From the NCBI GenBank assembly GCA_964036295.1, contig OZ038473.1:2239501-2303500 (forward strand): a stretch of DNA of 64,000 nucleotides, in the 5' to 3' direction. How positions within the stretch are numbered: position 1 is the first letter of the stretch; each line of letters begins with the position of its first letter. Source of the stretch: Plumapathes pennacea. Its lineage: Eukaryota > Cnidaria > Anthozoa > Antipatharia > Myriopathidae. Both the position numbers and the translations under genes were made by a program. Of this stretch, positions 59,314 to 64,000 are shown in pieces. A model generated the notes under the pieces. That model did no database searches. It saw only the letters and a list, made by a program, of their open reading frames with translations, and had not been told where the DNA came from.

Positions 59314-60230
59314 GAGAGAGAGTAATACACGAGTAAGCGAAACGAACGAGTGAGATATCGAGATGAACACGAGAAGATAAATTTCATATCTCCAAGCGTC
59401 CATGTATTATTCTGTTTATTTCATAAACAATAAATACCATGCATGAATGGTAATCAATTTCATTGCGCGATACAACGACATTAAAACCTGAAAACAGGCA
59501 CGCTGTTCTTTGCCACCGCGTAATCCGAAGTGCAGGCAGTTGTTAAACCAAAGCGCGTTGAGAAGTGCTTGAGGAGAACTAATACCCTTTGCTTTCTTCG
59601 CAAAAAGAATGTCTATATCCTCTTGAGAGAGACAGGAAGCTTCTTGAGGCTTGTTTCCTTTTACTAGCCGTTTGTTCTTGCGAAGTTTTGTTCCGTAATA
59701 ATGAACTCGCTGTATCGAAACTTCTTCAAGTAACCGTCAACAGAAGAGATAAATCCCCGTAGAGTTGTTGGCTCATACTTATCACCGTTCTTTTTTCTCA
59801 CAGCTAAAATAAATCTGCTGAAATGCGAATCCAGTTGTTGAGGAGATTCTTCAATCGGCCGACGTTCATTCTCTTTCGCGATGAATGACTTTACAAGCGC
59901 TACGTCAAATTCTGTCTTCTTCTTTGTATTGGTGTTTTCTTCCACTTCAATAAAATTGTCTACATGCTTATCATCCAAAGATAAGAACCTCTCGGCCATT
60001 CCTAAGGATAGATTTCAGCACGTTTTCGGGTTTCACTCGAGCCAACAGGCAAAGCAAATGCGAAGCCCGGCTGCGAAAGGCGAATGTTGTCATTGTAACG
60101 CGAAAACGTGAAAGATCATTAATTGGCTGATATTTACACACGTAAAAATATTGTATTTTTACGTGCGTTCAAATACGACATTTCTCAGTGGCGGAAATCT
60201 CTATATCACACCAGAGTTTATGAAATAGAA
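59314..60230. mobile_element. Insertion with DUF3504 relic, only in unit 3
   Basis: Units 1 and 2 run straight from ATATCTATATATA to AAATCTATATTCATAAAGG at this position; unit 3 has about 915 extra bases. Inner ends include GTTTATTTCATAAAC (59417) and its mirror GTTTATGAAATAGAAAT (about 60216). Confidence 0.8.
59416..59999 (-). pseudogene. DUF3504 (Crypton-derived recombinase-like) fragment, frameshifted
   Basis: From ATG at 59999: MAERFLSLDDKHVDNFIEVE, NTKKKTEFDVALVKSFI, PIEESPQQLDSHFSRFIL, VRKKNGDKYEPTTLRGFISS, VDGYLKKFRYSEFI. The frame stops at about 59664, but the family continues in another frame: KGNKPQEASCLSQEDIDIL, LLNALWFNNCLHFGLRGGKE, ending at 59416. This matches the N-terminal half of the DUF3504 domain known from Crypton elements and from ZMYM2/QRICH1-type proteins. 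The catalytic C-terminal half is absent. A dead fragment carried by the 59314-60230 insertion. Confidence 0.72.
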
Positions 60231-60404
60231 ATCTTTATTTATATAGGTTATATTTCGACTAAACTGTAAGAGTGAGGTTCTCAATTTTGTTTGTCGCCGT
60301 AGAAATAAAAACAGAGAAAAGGCCTAACAGTTGTTACCTTTCTAAACTGAAACTGCATCGTTAATATTTTCTTTTTCTTCACTATTTCGTTTTATCTCTG
60401 CTTC

Positions 60405-60997
60405 TCTGTTTTTCAATACTTCGGGCATTTTACGACCCCACAAGCTTTATGTCTATCGTGTAGTGTATAAATAAAGGTTATCTATCTATCTTTCTAGAAT
60501 GATCATTTAAAAAGCCTGGTTTGCACGAGCGACTCTAGCATAAGTGAGCACAAGCTAGCGTTTTCTTTTAATATTTAATTTTTTCAGAACTCGCCAGTTC
60601 CAGTCCCGCTTTTCCGGACTCCCTTCCTTTGATTTGATTGGTTACTAAAAAAAAGAAAGTTGTCATCAGGGCGCGGCGACCAATCATTCGAGCAAAAGGA
60701 AATAATTCGAGGAAAATAATATATATTGTACAAAAACATAACAAATCACAGGTGTTTTCCCCTCGTGAACTGAAGCCAAAACAAGGAATCAGCTACTAGG
60801 GAATCCCTGCTGTTACTGGTGTAAAAATGAAATATCATTCCATCCATGCTCGAGCAACAGATAATGTTTGGTAGCTGTATGGTATTTTGTTTAAAGTAGT
60901 CTGTGGATACAAGCCGGTTCACATTGGAGCAACTGAATAATGCCTGTAAATAGTTGTTCAGAATTTAAACAGGAAGAATGCGGGGGAGCGAAGAACG
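60405..60997. mobile_element. Second insertion specific to unit 3, nature unknown
   Basis: Units 1 and 2 read GCTTCTCTTCTACTTAATTA then CTCTCTGG; in unit 3 about 590 bases intervene. The insert contains ATAAATAAAGGTTATCTATC, a tail-like motif seen at the 3' end of some retroposons, and no coding frame. Confidence 0.55.
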
Positions 60998-61787
60998 TAA
61001 TTACTCTCTGGCTATTTTCGTTCGCGCCCTGTTGTGCCAAACATTGTATTTCTGCTTCGTCATTACGAATACTTGTCTTTTGTTGTTTTTCTCGTCTGTT
61101 CAATCCATGCAAACACGCGACACCCTTAGCATTATCGGTGATCCGTGTCTGGGCAATATTCGTTCTCATAAATGAAAAAACTTTTAGTCAAACTCCACTG
61201 ACAAGAAATACCGAGAAACAAATGGATATTTACTGGCTTTCACGTCTGTGGGTCGTAACCAAACTGCACGATAATTTTTATTAGATGAAGTAGTTTTTAA
61301 CCCCAGAAGAGGTAATCGATGTTTAAGTAGCAAAACAAATAACAAGTAAGCCTTAGTGTCTTTTTTCCCCCAAAACCACGAGGCGAGACGAGATGGTACT
61401 TATGGTAATAAAAACGAAATTGCAAGGATTTTTTGAGAGAAACTTTTTGTTGTTTTGCCCGGTTCCAATTTGGTGGCATATATACCCACGGATGGGAAAC
61501 GAGCCTTAGAGCCAAGGTTGTTGTGTTGGGCCACTGCCATTTTCTGATGTGTTAAGTTGTCTTTATCATGTTCCAAGGAAAGTAACTACTTTTATATAAA
61601 AGTATATGTTCTCACTACAGTGACCCCGCAGTTTTGCGTGAAAAGCGGGCTGTGCAACCTTGCTCAATATAATTTCATTCTTCTACTGCTTCCTCTGTTC
61701 ATGCTTCGAAGAACAATATCATTGTAGGGCAAGCCATTAACCCAGACATCAGCCAACATTAACTGACAACTAAGATAAATAATGTGC

Positions 61788-62034
61788 ACGTCACACAATA
61801 AGACTTGATATTATAACACAGATGCATGATCTAAATATCATAAACTCCCATGTTAATTGTTCGTTTCATAAAATCACCTTTAAATAACAACATTTGTGGT
61901 CACAATCATTTTCACGTCACACAATAACTGAGGCTTGATATTATAAAGCAGATACATGATCTAAATATCATAAGCTCGGTCCCACACTAATTGTTCGTTC
62001 TTACAATTATCTTTAAATAACAACATCTGTGGTT
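61788..62034. repeat. Tandem duplication (about 125 bp) upstream of GPCR D
   Basis: Two copies of a block with CACGTCACACAATAA, CTTGATATTATAA, ATGATCTAAATATCATAA, TTAATTGTTCGTT and TTTAAATAACAACATTTGTGG. Units 1 and 2 have the block once, directly before the truncated D fragment. Confidence 0.85.
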
Positions 62035-62281
62035 TGATCAATACGCAGTTCAAGCAACAAACGAAAGCTGGGCATGTGCAGTTTTCTTATTACGAGGTAT
62101 GACAGCAATATACGGCCACTTCTTTCGCAGTAGACGTGATATCATCGCTCACAAATTTTAGTTCCCGTTAGGTAACAGTTCATAAATCAAGAATTCTTGC
62201 GTTCAGGTGATTTAATCCAAAGAAGATTCAGATTATTATGGTGCAGAGTCAACGAGTCGTGAAGTGAGAGAGATTGAAGCT

Positions 62282-63304
62282 ATGTTGAGCCCTGAGGTAA
62301 TCATCGCGCTCAATGCAACCCAGCTTGTTCTGACGTTAACTGGAAACGTTCTGGTTTGCTTGGCGTTTTACAAAGTGAAGTCGCTGAGAACCCCGACCAA
62401 TGTTCTGCTTGTGAGTCTGTCTGTGGCTGATTTATCTTCTGTCGCTGTTTTTGTGATGAGCATCGTCACTAAGAGTGTCCCAGAAGTGCATCTTGCGTGT
62501 TTTCTTCGGAAATATATGTACCACACGTTGAACGTTGTCGTTCTATGGAATCTAGCAGTCATCAGCATTGATCGATTTTTGGCCATCAAGTATCCGCTGA
62601 GATACAAAGAATTGCTCACCAAGCGCCGTGCGATGATCGCCGTTTTCATCCTGTGGGTTCTTGCCGTTGCCATGGCGATACTACCCTCTATATTGCAGCT
62701 GGTACGGAAGGAGAAGGCCAACGATGGTGAGGAAGATTTTGCAGATATTCTGTTCGGTAAAAGATCTTGCAGAAAAAGGGCTTCTCTGAGACCTAAAACA
62801 CGACCCGGTAAAAACATGACTGCGAACTGGAAAGTATTCGTCCCTTTGATTCTCCCGTACGTCATCCTGTTTGTGACCTACACGTGGATTTTCATCATCT
62901 CATTTCGACATTACAGACGTGTGAAGAGACAACTGGAAGCAGTGTGCCCTGAACGCAAACTACAAATGAAATTTGCAAAGACTTCGGCCATCATCATGGG
63001 TAGTTTTGTGATTCTCTTCACCCCTCTTCTCGTCCTTGCCACGACGAGGAAGCTTCACAAGGCAAGAACTATTGGCTTCAATGCTTTGATGATTGCGAAC
63101 TTAATTGCATCAAATAGCGCTTGGTTAAATCCCCCTATCTATGCGTGGAAGAACCGCAGTTTCAGAAAAGCCTTTCGCAAGATTCTAAGGCCTTTGTGTG
63201 TATGTTTTCACGATGGGCCGACACCGTCTCCAAGAAGGGAGAACCACAACTTTCCACGTCCAGCATCGAGACAAGAGGGAGATGTGACAGTAAAAACTGA
63301 GTGA
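62282..63304 (+). CDS. Class A orphan GPCR, type D, intact and intronless
   Basis: 340 residues from ATG 62282 (six upstream in-frame codons start only with GTG, so ATG was chosen). Short N terminus with an N-glycosylation site (NAT). Landmarks: TGNVLVCLAF (TM1), VSLSVADLSS (TM2), LACFLRK (Cys3.25), DRF at the end of TM3, ILWVLAV (TM4), loop-2 Cys (KRSCRKR), ILPYVI (TM5), FVILFTPLL (TM6, Phe at 6.48), NPPIYAWKN (TM7). Long basic tail ending VTVKTE. It shares the K-x-R-R loop 2 motif (LLTKRR) and RSLRTPxN with A-C, so it is a distant paralog. This is the only complete D gene; two fragments of it lie at 49053 and 54731. Confidence 0.92.
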   Translation: MLSPEVIIALNATQLVLTLTGNVLVCLAFYKVKSLRTPTNVLLVSLSVADLSSVAVFVMSIVTKSVPEVHLACFLRKYMYHTLNVVVLWNLAVISIDRFLAIKYPLRYKELLTKRRAMIAVFILWVLAVAMAILPSILQLVRKEKANDGEEDFADILFGKRSCRKRASLRPKTRPGKNMTANWKVFVPLILPYVILFVTYTWIFIISFRHYRRVKRQLEAVCPERKLQMKFAKTSAIIMGSFVILFTPLLVLATTRKLHKARTIGFNALMIANLIASNSAWLNPPIYAWKNRSFRKAFRKILRPLCVCFHDGPTPSPRRENHNFPRPASRQEGDVTVKTE

Positions 63305-64000
63305 GTGAGTCTCAAAGCATCTTGGCACGAATCTGCCAGAAAAGAAAACGGCAACTGATCTGAGACTGAGAACCCGCACAACTGTCCACGAGTGACATGT
63401 GACGGGGAAGCTTTATGCTCAGAACGTTGTGGGAATCCAACAAAAAATAAATAAATAAAGCAACGGGTCTGAGAGGAAGGGATAGAGAGAAAAGAGAAAA
63501 GAAAGTAACAGAGAAAAAAGAAACACTCAGGAGCCGACGAACACGAAGAGACAAACCTTCGAATAAAATAAATAGAGTAACTGAACAAGCAGACTACGAG
63601 CGGGGAAGAGTCGGAGGGTTATTCTAACTAACTAACTTTAGTCTAACTAGCTAAGGCCCAGTTTAGACTATTCATGAGCCGAACTGAATTCAAAAAATAG
63701 CTCAAAAATTACTGCTCAAGATGCTTGTATATTATGAGTTCTTCTCATGAAGAGTTTGGCCTCTGAACTGGCTGCGCCTAAGGCCGACCCACAGCGCGAT
63801 AAAAAGTTGGTATTAACAGAGACCGCTCAAGTTTAACAAATAAATGTGTAAACTGTACAACACAGTCATACTGTATACAGATTGTGTAGAGGTAGCCTGT
63901 TAGTAGTACTTCAAGGCTCCGCCCAACACAATATTCCGATCGAAACACTCAATTCGGCGGTTTCCCTTTGACCATCCGACATTCCGGACTTATTTTCAAG
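63305..64000. other. 3' flank of GPCR D
   Basis: Possible poly-A signals near 63446 (AATAAATAAATAAAG) and 63563 (AATAAAATAAATAG). No gene seen to the window end. Confidence 0.5.

Larger units (their letters stand above)
54979..63163. repeat. Segmental duplication unit 3 (GPCR C and intact GPCR D)
   Basis: Begins with the FRA10AC1-derived sequence and runs to the breakpoint-equivalent position in GPCR D (CGCAGTTTC, then AGAAAAGCC, at about 63163). Longer than the others because it carries a DUF3504 insertion (about 59314-60230), a further insertion (about 60405-60997) and the complete 5' part of D. Confidence 0.85.

Noticed and set aside
62264..62281. Start of GPCR D six codons earlier at GTG
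   Set aside because: GTG is not a usual animal start; ATG at 62282 gives a normal N terminus.
46213..63304. GPCRs A-D as opsins
   Set aside because: The retinal-binding Lys six residues before NPxxY is Ser (A-C) or another residue (D).
1..64000. CRISPR arrays, operons, integrons or bacterial systems
   Set aside because: The tandem repeats found are minisatellites or microsatellites without spacers, and all recognisable genes are intron-bearing or GPCR-type animal genes.

Overview
The window is animal nuclear DNA, most likely from an anthozoan cnidarian such as a stony coral (inference). Genes carry many short GT-AG introns. Homologs of conserved animal genes are spaced by AT-rich DNA dense in short inverted-repeat elements and tRNA-headed SINEs, and there is a tandem array of intronless class A GPCRs. 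No bacterial, viral or organellar gene was seen. Exon maps were built by hand from splice sites, phase continuity and family similarity; no search was run.

Layout. 54-12825 (minus): NUP107 homolog, 28 exons, C terminus beyond the left edge. It shares a 130-bp divergent promoter with NOP16 (12956-14427, plus, 5 exons). 15561-19692 (minus): a THEG/SPMAP2-type protein with about eight THEG repeats. 20890-27301 (minus): a large disordered protein I do not recognise. 27.3-37.3 kb is gene-poor: inverted-repeat elements, a 170-bp minisatellite and an unrecognised multi-exon candidate (30373-32260, minus). 37364-38873 (minus): ARL10-like small GTPase, divergent from FRA10AC1 (39195-43879, plus, 14 exons).

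From 43.86 kb to 63.16 kb the window is a three-unit segmental duplication. Each unit begins inside the last coding exon of FRA10AC1, carries one intact intronless GPCR (A 46213, B 51911, C 57586), and ends in a second GPCR type (D). Only the last D gene (62282) is complete. In units 1 and 2, D is a fragment (TM6-TM7) whose 3' end is fused in frame to the FRA10AC1 C-terminal codons and 3' UTR. This join is the duplication breakpoint. Transposon insertions present in some units and absent at the matching site of others allow the order of events to be read.

The genes do not form one pathway. NUP107, NOP16 and FRA10AC1 are housekeeping genes (nuclear pore, 60S ribosome assembly, spliceosome-linked). 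The THEG-like gene suggests a sperm or ciliary microtubule role. The GPCR cluster is the fast-evolving part and the main novelty.
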